64,000 bases of DNA, from contig NZ_QLMI01000004.1 of the NCBI RefSeq assembly GCF_003259835.1, positions 307,983-371,982 of the forward strand, in the 5' to 3' direction. Positions 18,053 through 25,905 of the stretch are shown piece by piece. Origin of the DNA: Flavobacterium aquaticum. GTDB lineage: Bacteria; Bacteroidota; Bacteroidia; Flavobacteriales; Flavobacteriaceae. A program made the translations under genes and the position numbers. The notes below the pieces were generated by a model. It had not been told where the DNA came from and searched no databases. It was given only the letters and a program-made list of their open reading frames with translations. Each line of letters begins with the position of its first letter. The first letter of the stretch is position 1.

Positions 18053-18054
18053 AA

Positions 18055-18738
18055 CTAAAAAATCCCTTCATCCTGAAAACTCAAATACCCATTTTCGGTA
18101 ATGATAAGATGATCTAAAACTTGAATTTCTAAGGTTTGTCCTGCTTCTTTGATACGTTTTGTGATTTTTAAATCGGCTTCGCTTGCGATTAATTTTCCTG
18201 AGGGATGATTGTGTGACAGAATTAAACCCGTTGCATTTTGTTCGAATGCCATTTTAAAAATAATTCGAATATCAACAACAGTTCCGGTGATTCCGCCTTT
18301 TGAGAGTTGAGCTTTGTAGATGACTTTATTGGAATTATTAAGATACAATACCCAAAACTCCTCGTGAGGCAATTCGCCAATTATGGGTTGCATGATATCG
18401 AAAACTGCTTTGCTAGATGTGATTTTTTTTAGTTCGATGGCATCTTCAGCTCTTCGTCTTCTTCCCAATTCTAATGCAGCGGCGATGGAAACGGCTTTAG
18501 CTTCTCCAATTCCCTTGAATTGCATAAGTTGGGAAACCGACATTTTTCCTAAAGTGTTTAGATTGTTTTCGGAAGAAGCTAAAATGCGTTGGCACAATTG
18601 TACCGCGCTCTCATTTCGAGAACCGGAACCAATTAAAATAGCAAGCAATTCGGAATCAGATAAGGCGGATTTGCCTTTTAGGAGGAATTTTTCACGTGGG
18701 CGATCGTCTTCGGCCCATTGGTTGATTGGCGTGTACAT
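18055..18738 (-). CDS. radC: RadC-family JAB/MPN-domain protein
   Basis: 227 residues. An N-terminal helix-hairpin-helix region (LGKMSVSQLMQFKGIGEAKAVS) precedes the JAMM metalloprotease-like motif SHNHPSGKLIASEADLKIT (HxHPSG...D). The name comes from a historical link to DNA repair that has been withdrawn; the real role is unknown, though the JAMM residues suggest Zn-dependent hydrolysis. Upstream TAGCTTTG at 18774-18767 is a plausible -7 box. Confidence 0.93.
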   Translation of the reverse strand: MYTPINQWAEDDRPREKFLLKGKSALSDSELLAILIGSGSRNESAVQLCQRILASSENNLNTLGKMSVSQLMQFKGIGEAKAVSIAAALELGRRRRAEDAIELKKITSSKAVFDIMQPIIGELPHEEFWVLYLNNSNKVIYKAQLSKGGITGTVVDIRIIFKMAFEQNATGLILSHNHPSGKLIASEADLKITKRIKEAGQTLEIQVLDHLIITENGYLSFQDEGIF

Positions 18739-18766
18739 AAGATTTTTATTTTGGCGTTTATAAGAA

Positions 18767-18774
18767 CAAAGCTA
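18767..18774 (-). promoter_or_regulatory. -7 promoter box of radC
   Basis: TAGCTTTG on the minus strand, about 28 nt before the ATG at 18738; -33 box not evident. Confidence 0.35.
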
Positions 18775-18807
18775 ATTAAAAAATCTAAAAAATGAAAAAA
18801 ATCTAAA

Positions 18808-18938
18808 CTTTTACCACATAGAAACATAGGTTTGTTTTTTATTTAATAAGGCATTTTAGTTAGGTTACAGAGAAGCTAAATGAATCAATTTATTGACTAT
18901 GAAATTCTTATTTTTCTATGTTTCTATGTGGTTTTAAA
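18808..18938. repeat. Inverted pair of ACCACATAGAAACATAG repeats (copies 2 and 3)
   Basis: TTTTACCACATAGAAACATAGG begins at 18809 and its inverse CTATGTTTCTATGTGG lies at 18916-18931, so the two arms bracket about 85 bp. The left arm and its downstream AAGGCATTT tract match the 11140-11196 copy in opposite orientation. Arm-in-arm layout resembles a small non-autonomous element, but no transposase or target-site duplication is visible. Confidence 0.55.
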
Positions 18939-18997
18939 AAAACCTTCAAAATAAATGGCTTAAAAATTGCGTTTCAATCTACAACAAATAACAAACC

Positions 18998-19639
18998 ATG
19001 AAACTATTTATTCCTTTACTTTTAATCTGTTTTTCTTTTGGATGTAAGAAATCTGAAACTATTACTGAAAAAATAACAGAATCAAAACCTACAAATCAAC
19101 TCATTGAAAACCCAAATGATTTCTACCAAAAACTATCCAATGCCGCGATTTCGATAATTGATCCTGAAGTGGTTTATACTCCGGATTATGTTGGGATAAA
19201 ATATCCAAATGGTGATGTTCCTGCAAAAACGGGCGTTTGTACAGATGTGGTAATTCGTGCCTATCGAAAATTAGGAATTGATTTGCAAAAGAAAGTACAT
19301 GAAGACATGAAAGCTAACTTTTCATTGTATCCGAATTTAGAAAAATGGGGTTTAAAAACTACCGATAAAAACATCGACCACCGAAGAGTTACTAATTTAG
19401 AGGTTTTCTTTTCTCGAAAAGGAACAACTTTACCGATTACGCAAAATCCAAAAGATTACAAAACGGGTGATCTAGTCACTTGGATGATTAACGATAAATT
19501 ACCTCATATTGGAATTGTGACTCACGTAAAATCCAGTAATGGAAACCCAATGATTGTGCACAACGTAGGAAGCGGGCAAGTTTTAGAAGATTGTTTGTTG
19601 AGTTGGAAAATTGTGGGGCATTATCGTTATAAGAAGTAA
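18998..19639 (+). CDS. DUF1287-family lipoprotein
   Basis: 213 residues with a lipobox at Cys16 (ICFSFGC) followed by KKSE. The DUF1287 core is evident: YTPDYVGIKYPNGDVPAKTGVCTD (Cys about 79), DHRRVTNLEVFF, DYKTGDLVTW, LPHIGIVTHV (His), NVGSGQVLEDCLLSW. The Cys-His arrangement resembles an NlpC/P60-like papain fold, so a cell-wall amidase or peptidase role is possible but unproven. Probably anchored in the inner or outer membrane on the periplasmic side. Confidence 0.82.
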   Translation: MKLFIPLLLICFSFGCKKSETITEKITESKPTNQLIENPNDFYQKLSNAAISIIDPEVVYTPDYVGIKYPNGDVPAKTGVCTDVVIRAYRKLGIDLQKKVHEDMKANFSLYPNLEKWGLKTTDKNIDHRRVTNLEVFFSRKGTTLPITQNPKDYKTGDLVTWMINDKLPHIGIVTHVKSSNGNPMIVHNVGSGQVLEDCLLSWKIVGHYRYKK

Positions 19640-19651
19640 TTGCTTTTTGGT

Positions 19652-19659
19652 TATATTTG
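19652..19659 (+). promoter_or_regulatory. -7 promoter box of the delta-60 repeat gene
   Basis: TATATTTG, 17 nt before the ATG at 19677 and downstream of the preceding stop codon; it supports the 19677 start. Confidence 0.4.
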
Positions 19660-19676
19660 TTTCAAATACAAATTAC

Positions 19677-21179
19677 ATGAAAAAATCACTCTACTTAATA
19701 TTATCTTTAAATACATTATTGCTTTTTTCACAACAAGCTGCCGATCTTGATACAAGTTTTGGCAACAATGGTTTTTTTTACACTGAACCAAATAGCGATA
19801 TTGATTATTCAAATTGCTTAACAATTATGCAAAACGATCAAATTGTTGTTGCTGGTGGTTATGATAATTTTTCAGTTATAAAATTAATGTCTGATGGAAC
19901 TTTCGATACTTCTTTCGGGAATCAAGGACAAGTTATTATTCCATTTGATGGTTTTAAATCTAGTGTACATAACGTAATTGTTAGACCAGATGGAAAAATT
20001 ATTTTAGCTGGAGATGTTTTTGTAGCTGGTGGAAATTACAACTTTGGTATTGCACTTTTGAATGCAGATGGAACATTAGACACTTCGTTTAATACATCAG
20101 GAAAACTAGTTTTTAATTTTGAAGAAAACATTAATTATCTTCGTTCAGCTTCATTACAATCTGACGGAAAAATAATAGTTGCTGGCCAGTGTGGCACAAG
20201 TTCTAATGCTGATTTTGCTATTGCTCGAATAAATCCAGATGGAACTTTTGACACTACATTTGGTATTCAAGGAAAACAAAGAATAGCGATTCAAAGTGAT
20301 GACAGAGGAAGATGTGTAGCGATTCAATCTGATGGAAAAATAGTAATGGGAGGATATTCATATCCTATCAACAATAACAATTGCTGGTTTACAGCCATTA
20401 GACTTACGCAACAAGGTCAGCTTGACTCTTCATTTGCTACAAACGGTAAATTTATTACAAAAGTTGCAAGTTCTTACGGAAATGACACTGTTAACGATAT
20501 GCTACTTCAGCCTGATGACAAAATTGTTTTACTTGCTGATTCATATATTGGTAGCTCTCAAGATATCGGAGTAGTAAGATTAACATCAAATGGTGAACTA
20601 GATACAACTTTTAGTGGAGACGGAAAATTTAACACAACAATGATTGGCACTTCTGACTATCCTAAAGCTATTGAAATCCAATCTGATGGAAAAATTTTAA
20701 TTGCTGGATCGTATAGCACTTCTCCACAAAGAAACCTGAGTTTGTTAAGACTAACAACTAATGGTGAACTTGATTTAACATTTAGTGATGATGGAAAAGC
20801 TAATTATATAGTTCCTGGAAACAATGGTGTTGGAGTTGGCGATATGAAACTTCAATCAACAGGTCAAATTTTAATATGCGGAAGTATTTTCAATGATTAT
20901 ATGGTTGCAAGAATTTTTAGTGGTATGGAAGATATATTAGATACCGAAAATTGGAATTTAAATGACCTCTATTTATTTCCAAATCCCACTAATGAAACTA
21001 TTTATTTTAGTGAAGATATTGTCTCTGTAACTATTTTTACATTAGAAGGAAAAAAGGTAATTGAAGAAAATAAACAGATAAAAAAACTTCTAGTAAACAA
21101 TCTAAAAAAAGGAGTTTATATTGTTAATGTAAAAAACACAAATGGGAATATTTCCTATCATAAAGTAATTAAACAATAA
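19677..21179 (+). CDS. Delta-60 repeat protein with C-terminal T9SS sorting domain
   Basis: About 500 residues from the ATG at 19677, which opens a signal peptide (LYLILSLNTLLLFSQ); a TTG at 19611 inside the previous gene is rejected. At least seven delta-60 type repeats of about 55 residues follow, each with a (D/N)GxxDTSF core: LDTSFGNNG, FDTSFGNQG, LDTSFNTSG, FDTTFGIQG, LDSSFATNG, LDTTFSGDG, LDLTFSDDG. These usually form a beta-propeller-like surface protein. The last about 75 residues (LYLFPNPTNETIYF ... GVYIVNVKN ... KVIKQ) are a type A sorting domain, so it should be secreted by the T9SS and attached by PorU/PorV. No catalytic motif seen. Confidence 0.85.
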   Translation: MKKSLYLILSLNTLLLFSQQAADLDTSFGNNGFFYTEPNSDIDYSNCLTIMQNDQIVVAGGYDNFSVIKLMSDGTFDTSFGNQGQVIIPFDGFKSSVHNVIVRPDGKIILAGDVFVAGGNYNFGIALLNADGTLDTSFNTSGKLVFNFEENINYLRSASLQSDGKIIVAGQCGTSSNADFAIARINPDGTFDTTFGIQGKQRIAIQSDDRGRCVAIQSDGKIVMGGYSYPINNNNCWFTAIRLTQQGQLDSSFATNGKFITKVASSYGNDTVNDMLLQPDDKIVLLADSYIGSSQDIGVVRLTSNGELDTTFSGDGKFNTTMIGTSDYPKAIEIQSDGKILIAGSYSTSPQRNLSLLRLTTNGELDLTFSDDGKANYIVPGNNGVGVGDMKLQSTGQILICGSIFNDYMVARIFSGMEDILDTENWNLNDLYLFPNPTNETIYFSEDIVSVTIFTLEGKKVIEENKQIKKLLVNNLKKGVYIVNVKNTNGNISYHKVIKQ

Positions 21180-21210
21180 AATTTAGATTGAACCACAAGT
21201 TTCAACTAAA

Positions 21211-21261
21211 TGTGACAAACAAAAAAATCCGAATTAAATTCGGATTTTTTTGTTTGTCACA
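21211..21261. terminator. Very long perfect bidirectional terminator
   Basis: A 25-bp perfect inverted repeat around a single central base: left arm starts TGTGACAAACAAAAAAATCC and the right arm is its exact complement. The A-run and T-run inside the arms make it work on both strands, for the convergent genes ending at 21179 and 21278. Confidence 0.85.
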
Positions 21262-21277
21262 TTTTCATATTGAAATA

Positions 21278-22633
21278 TTAACTAATTAATTGTTTCACCT
21301 CATCAAAATTCAATCCGCCGTAATTTCCTGAACTCATTAATAGTAAGGCAGAATTTTCTAAATTTTGACTGAATAAAAAGTCTTTGAATTCGGTTGGATT
21401 GGTGTAAATAATCAAATCTTCTCTTTGGAACGATTGTGCGATTTGGTCATAAGTAACTTCCTCCAAACGTTTGATTTTTACAGCATCGGGTGAGTAGAAA
21501 ACTACTGCAACATCGGCTGCGTCTAAAGCACCTTGGTATTCTTTTAAGAACTCGGCATTTAAACTACTATACGTGTGCAACTCTAGACAAGCAACTAATT
21601 TTCTATCAGGATATTGTGCTTTCACCGCTTTTGTAGTAGCTGAAACTTTACTTGGCGAATGTGCAAAATCTTTGTAAGCTACTTTATTAGTACTTTCAGC
21701 AATTTTTTCTAAACGTTTTGAAGCACCTTTGAAACTGGCGATGGCTTCGTAAAATTCAGCTTCATCAACTCCCATACATTGGCAAATCCATTTGGCACCA
21801 GCTAAATTGCTTAGATTGTGTGCTCCAAACACTTCAATTGGCATTGGGCCTTCTGGTGTGTCTAACAAAGTCGTTCCGTTTTCAACTGTATAACTGGGTG
21901 TTTGATAAGCAATTTTTCGAATTTGATTTTCCGTTTCCTCTGCTACTGATTTTACGGCTTCGTCTTCTTCGTTGTACACTAAAATTCCACCACGCGTGAT
22001 TTGGTTAGCAAAAATTCTGAATTGTTCTACATAATTATCAAAAGTAGGGAACACATTGATATGATCCCAAGCAATTCCTGATAACAACGCAATATTCGGT
22101 TGATACAAATGGAATTTTGGTCGTAAATCGATTGGAGAAGTCAAATATTCATCGCCCTCTAATACGATAAAATCGTTGTCTTCGGTTAAATGCACCATTG
22201 TATCGAAACCTTCCAACTGGGCTCCTACCATATAATCCACTTCAATATTATGATAATGCATTACGTGTAAAATCATCGAAGTAATCGTCGTTTTTCCGTG
22301 CGAACCACCAATCACCACTCGGGTTTTATTTTTCGATTGTTCGTATAAAAATTCGGGATACGAATAAATTTTCAAGCCTAATTCTTGTGCTTTCAACAAT
22401 TCTGGATTATCCGCTTTAGCGTGCATTCCTAAAATAATCGCTTCAATATCGGTTGTGATTTTTTCAGGAAACCAACCTTCTTGAGCTGGCAACAATCCTT
22501 TTTTCTCCAAACGTGATTTTGAAGGTTCGAAAATAGCGTCATCGCTACCTGTTACGTGATATCCTTTGTTGTGTAAAGCTAATGCTAAATTGTGCATGGC
22601 TGCTCCGCCGATGGCTATGAAATGTGTTCTCAT
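21278..22633 (-). CDS. mpl: UDP-N-acetylmuramate:L-Ala-gamma-D-Glu-meso-DAP ligase (murein peptide ligase)
   Basis: 451 residues, Mur ligase fold. N-terminal UDP-binding domain (HFIAIGGAAMHNLALALHNKGYHVTGSD), ATP P-loop GGSHGKTT (109-116), middle domain (VLEGDEYLTS, SGIAWDHINVFPT) and C-terminal domain (YKDFAHSPSKVSATTKAVK). The GGAAMHNLA and DEYLTSPIDLRPKF patterns separate Mpl from MurC. Mpl recycles the tripeptide from peptidoglycan turnover straight onto UDP-MurNAc in the cytoplasm. Followed by the bidirectional terminator; the TPR gene lies upstream on the same strand. Confidence 0.9.
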   Translation of the reverse strand: MRTHFIAIGGAAMHNLALALHNKGYHVTGSDDAIFEPSKSRLEKKGLLPAQEGWFPEKITTDIEAIILGMHAKADNPELLKAQELGLKIYSYPEFLYEQSKNKTRVVIGGSHGKTTITSMILHVMHYHNIEVDYMVGAQLEGFDTMVHLTEDNDFIVLEGDEYLTSPIDLRPKFHLYQPNIALLSGIAWDHINVFPTFDNYVEQFRIFANQITRGGILVYNEEDEAVKSVAEETENQIRKIAYQTPSYTVENGTTLLDTPEGPMPIEVFGAHNLSNLAGAKWICQCMGVDEAEFYEAIASFKGASKRLEKIAESTNKVAYKDFAHSPSKVSATTKAVKAQYPDRKLVACLELHTYSSLNAEFLKEYQGALDAADVAVVFYSPDAVKIKRLEEVTYDQIAQSFQREDLIIYTNPTEFKDFLFSQNLENSALLLMSSGNYGGLNFDEVKQLIS

Positions 22634-22640
22634 TTTTTAT

Positions 22641-22697
22641 GTTGAATTGTTAAACTGTTAATTTGTCAAATCGATTAAACGATTCAAGATTTCAACA
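22641..22697. repeat. Degenerate intergenic phrase repeat (TTGTTAA/CGATTAAACGATT)
   Basis: The gap between the TPR and mpl genes is built from near-repeats: TTGAATTGTTAAACTGTTAA then AATCGATTAAACGATTCAAG. See the finding on such phrases. Confidence 0.45.
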
Positions 22698-22703
22698 ATT
22701 GCA

Positions 22704-23393
22704 CTATTTATTTTCAAATTGATCTTTTAACTTATTTGCTTTCGCTTTATCTTTTAACTTCTTCAAATATAAGTCATATAATTTTTCGAAAGTGGTTTTT
22801 GAATTACCAATTTCGTGCGCTTTTTTGTAATGAATTTCGGCTTTCGTATAACGACTGAAATACACATCAATATATCCTTTAGCTAAATAACCATCAACTT
22901 TTGAAAGCGCCATTAATTCATCAGCATATCGTTGTGCTTTTTTCTCGCTTCCGCCTATGATTCCTGGCAGTTCTATGTATAACATCACTAATGCCCAACG
23001 TGTATCGATATGTCTTGGATCTAATTTTGCAGCGGTTAAAAACGATTCTTCTACTTCGTCAATCATTCCTAAAGCTTTGAATTTATTGGATTCTTTAGCT
23101 TTCATTCCCAATGCGCCACCATATTTGTACCAATAATTTGCGTTTTTAGGATAACTAACTTTAAGTTTTTTATAGTTGGTAATCGCCGAATCCCAATCTT
23201 TTTGATGTCCGGCAATATCGCCAAGATATTCAATGGTTTTGGCGTGATTGGGTTTCAATTTTAAATATTCGGAAAATAGTTTTTCAGCTTCGTTATATTT
23301 TTTTTGTGCATACAATTTCTCCGCCTTTTCAAATGCTGATTGTGAAAAGACTGAAAACGAAAGCATTAGAAAAAAGATTTGGATAATTTTCAT
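22704..23393 (-). CDS. Exported TPR-repeat protein
   Basis: 229 residues with a signal peptide (IIQIFFLMLSFSVFSQ). Several TPR-like helical pairs follow: AEKLYAQKKYNEAEKLFSEY, YLGDIAGHQKDWDSAITNY, EESFLTAAKLDPRHIDTRWA, AEIHYKKAHEIGN. TPR proteins act as protein-interaction scaffolds; this one should be periplasmic. It is upstream of mpl on the same strand with about 70 bp between, so co-transcription is possible. No specific partner can be named. Confidence 0.75.
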   Translation of the reverse strand: MKIIQIFFLMLSFSVFSQSAFEKAEKLYAQKKYNEAEKLFSEYLKLKPNHAKTIEYLGDIAGHQKDWDSAITNYKKLKVSYPKNANYWYKYGGALGMKAKESNKFKALGMIDEVEESFLTAAKLDPRHIDTRWALVMLYIELPGIIGGSEKKAQRYADELMALSKVDGYLAKGYIDVYFSRYTKAEIHYKKAHEIGNSKTTFEKLYDLYLKKLKDKAKANKLKDQFENK

Positions 23394-23526
23394 ATGTTTA
23401 TATCATATTTTTGCAGGTAACATATGGTATCGCCTTTTTATTAATGGTGTTTGCTTATGCAAACTTTTTTTAGTAGCGATTTCATTTTTCAAAAATAGTG
23501 AAATGATTTTGGATAATTTGCATAAA

Positions 23527-23554
23527 AAAACGACTTGATTTCTCAAGTCGTTTT
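23527..23554 (-). terminator. Intrinsic terminator of the S46 peptidase gene
   Basis: AAAACGACTTGA-TTTC-TCAAGTCGTTTT, a 12-bp perfect stem about 20 nt after the stop at 23576. Confidence 0.88.
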
Positions 23555-23575
23555 TAATTGTTTTCTATTTAGAAA

Positions 23576-25723
23576 TTACTTCACAATTGTCATTTCGTCT
23601 ACAATGTGTTTAGCTCCTGAGAAATTCTCAATTACCCATAACACATAACGAATATCAACGTTGATTGTTCTTTGTAATTTTTTGTCGAAGATTACGTCAC
23701 CTGCCATAGCTTCGATGTTTCCGTCGAATGCTAAACCGATTAATTCTCCTTTTCCATTTAATACTGGCGAACCTGAATTTCCTCCAGTGATATCATTATC
23801 TGTTAAGAAGTTTACGTGTAATGAACCATCTTTATCAGCATAACGTCCAAAGTCTTTAGCAGCATTCATTTCTAATACTCTTGTAGGTAAATCAAATTCT
23901 AAATCACCTTTTTTGTATTTTTTAACTTGACCTGCTAACGTAGTATAATTGTTAATTGTAGCATCATTACGCTTGTCAGCTGGTAAAGAACGAACTTTTC
24001 CATACGTTAAACGTAAAGTAGAGTTTGCATCTGGATATTTGATTTCTCCAATTTTAGATTCTCTTAAACCTTCAACTAATAAACGGAAAGAAGCACCAAA
24101 ATCATTTTGAGATTTGATTAATTCTTCACTTCTAAAGCTATAATGAGTTAATAAGTCATTCGTTAAAACGAAAAGTGGATCATTTTTAAGTAAATCTTCA
24201 GATGGTAAATCTAAGAAAGCTTTTACTCTATCAACAGAAGTAAAAATACTTAAATCAAATGCTGCATTTACATATTTTGTGAAATCCCCATTGTTTTCTT
24301 TAGCTAATTTCTCAACCATTGGAGCTAATTTATATCCTGCTTTTTTAGCATATAAATTCAATTGAGCTGCTAAAATATCTTTTTCAGCTGGAATATGTAA
24401 TTCACTATGCATTCCTTGAGCCATCTCTAAAATAGCTGGAGCCATTTCTGCTCTCTTAGTAGCATCTGCTTTAGCATAGTTCTCTAACTGTCTTCCTAAA
24501 CCTCTACTTACTGTTCCAAAAGCAGAAGTTCTAAATAATTGCATTATATAGTTATCATGACGCGATTTTTCGTTCGTTAAAGCATAAAATTTATTGATTG
24601 TAGGAACTACATTACCATATTTTGCTTTATTCTCTGGTTTATTTGCCCACTTGTGGAATTTAGCTTCTTGAGCTGCTTTCGTCTTAGCTGTACCAAATTT
24701 TGATAACGCATCGATCATTCCTTGACGGTTTTTCCAGTAGTTAGCAACTCCTGCAAATTTAGAAGCATAAATAAGGTTTAAAGCATCAGACTGAACCATG
24801 TATTTTTTCATGTTGTCCATTCCGGTTTTAGAACCTTCCACCCAAGCTGGATAAGCAAATTTTACGTTTTGCTCAATTCCACCTGCTGGCATCCAACGGT
24901 TAGTTCTACCTGGATAACCTAAAATCATTGCGAAGTCATTTTCTTTAACTCCACCAATGTTTACTGGTAAATAATGTTTTGGTTTTAAAGGAACATTGTT
25001 TGTAGAATATTCAGCTGGATTACCGTTTGCATCAGCATACACTCTAAACATAGAGAAATCTGCTGTATGACGTGGCCATTCCCAGTTATCAGTATCACCA
25101 CCAAATTTTCCTAAACTTTCAGGTGGAGTTCCTACTAAACGAACATCTTTATAATCTTGGTAAACGAAATAGTAATATTCATTTCCTTGGAAAAATGGAC
25201 GAACAGAAACCGTATATTTCCCACCTTCGTTGTTTTCTTTTTCAATTTTAGCGATTTCAGCATTGATAGCTTTTTCTCTATCAGCTTCGCTCATTGAAGG
25301 ATTTACAACAGATAAGATTCTTTTTGTACAATCGTCCATACGAACAAAGAAACGCACGTATAAACTTGATGGTTTTAATTCATCTGCTCTGTTTTTTGCC
25401 CAATATCCATTTTTTAAATAGTTTTTTTCTGCTGAAGATAATTCTGCAATTGCATCATATCCACAGTGGTGATTGGTTAAAACTAATCCATCTTTTGAAA
25501 TCATTTCAGCTGTACATCCACCGTTAAATTGCACAATTGCATCTTTTAAACTGTGATTGTTGATACTGTAAATTTCTTCGGCTGTTAATTGCAAGCCCAT
25601 TTTTTGCATGTCGCGGTGATTTAAACGCTCAATGAACATTAAAAACCACATTCCTTCATCTGCTTTTACCGAAGCTGGCACAAGCATTATTGCAGAAACG
25701 ACAAATAATAATAATTTTTTCAT
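23576..25723 (-). CDS. S46-family dipeptidyl peptidase (DPP7/DPP11 type)
   Basis: 715 residues, the family's usual length, with a signal peptide (VVSAIMLVPASVKA). Catalytic triad candidates are His85/His86 in TNHHCGYDAI, Asp222 in TADFSMFRVY and Ser650 in GGNSGSPVLNGKGELIG. The residue 18 positions after the serine is Gly668 (AFDGNIEAM); in characterised enzymes glycine at this position goes with DPP7-type hydrophobic P1 preference, and arginine with DPP11-type Asp/Glu preference. So this is predicted to release dipeptides after hydrophobic residues, in the periplasm. Monocistronic. Confidence 0.93.
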   Translation of the reverse strand: MKKLLLFVVSAIMLVPASVKADEGMWFLMFIERLNHRDMQKMGLQLTAEEIYSINNHSLKDAIVQFNGGCTAEMISKDGLVLTNHHCGYDAIAELSSAEKNYLKNGYWAKNRADELKPSSLYVRFFVRMDDCTKRILSVVNPSMSEADREKAINAEIAKIEKENNEGGKYTVSVRPFFQGNEYYYFVYQDYKDVRLVGTPPESLGKFGGDTDNWEWPRHTADFSMFRVYADANGNPAEYSTNNVPLKPKHYLPVNIGGVKENDFAMILGYPGRTNRWMPAGGIEQNVKFAYPAWVEGSKTGMDNMKKYMVQSDALNLIYASKFAGVANYWKNRQGMIDALSKFGTAKTKAAQEAKFHKWANKPENKAKYGNVVPTINKFYALTNEKSRHDNYIMQLFRTSAFGTVSRGLGRQLENYAKADATKRAEMAPAILEMAQGMHSELHIPAEKDILAAQLNLYAKKAGYKLAPMVEKLAKENNGDFTKYVNAAFDLSIFTSVDRVKAFLDLPSEDLLKNDPLFVLTNDLLTHYSFRSEELIKSQNDFGASFRLLVEGLRESKIGEIKYPDANSTLRLTYGKVRSLPADKRNDATINNYTTLAGQVKKYKKGDLEFDLPTRVLEMNAAKDFGRYADKDGSLHVNFLTDNDITGGNSGSPVLNGKGELIGLAFDGNIEAMAGDVIFDKKLQRTINVDIRYVLWVIENFSGAKHIVDEMTIVK

Positions 25724-25854
25724 AATAAATCTGTGTTCTTTTGATTTGTGTGGCGAATATACTTAAAAATACGATTTCGATAAAATTATCATTTCAAAAT
25801 CAAGTTAGATTAAAGCAATTTTAACTTTTTATTACAATAACTGCATTAAAAACA

Positions 25855-25885
25855 AAAAAGCACCTTCAAATAGAAGATGCTTTTT
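25855..25885 (-). terminator. Intrinsic terminator of the M43 metalloprotease gene
   Basis: AAAAAGCACCTTC-5 nt-GAAGATGCTTTTT with one G-T type mismatch in the stem, 20 nt after the stop at 25906. Confidence 0.8.
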
Positions 25886-25905
25886 CTTACTTTTATTAAA
25901 CTCGT

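Larger units (their letters stand above)
17605..18054. other. 450-bp intergenic region made largely of short dispersed repeats
   Basis: No credible gene. It holds two repeat copies (17686-17728 and 17981-18052), repeated CTCTGTGAATCTCT phrases (about 17771 and 17811), a CTATGTGACTGTGTG phrase (about 17850) and a perfect GTCCCCT/AGGGGAC hairpin at 17897-17912 without a T-run. The region separates two minus-strand genes (SOD and radC). Confidence 0.6.

Noticed and set aside
18055..18738. Calling RadC a DNA repair protein
   Set aside because: The original repair assignment has been withdrawn; only the JAMM-type motif is supported by sequence.
18383..18763. Long open frame on the plus strand opposite radC
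   Set aside because: Shadow of radC; the opposite frame has intact RadC motifs and this one has none.
23406..23470. Possible small RNA on the plus strand: TATTTTTG box at 23406 and GTTTGC-TTAT-GCAAAC hairpin plus T-run at 23449-23470
   Set aside because: The stem is only 6 bp, the -33 spacing is poor and no conserved core is visible; it could be chance in AT-rich DNA upstream of the TPR gene.
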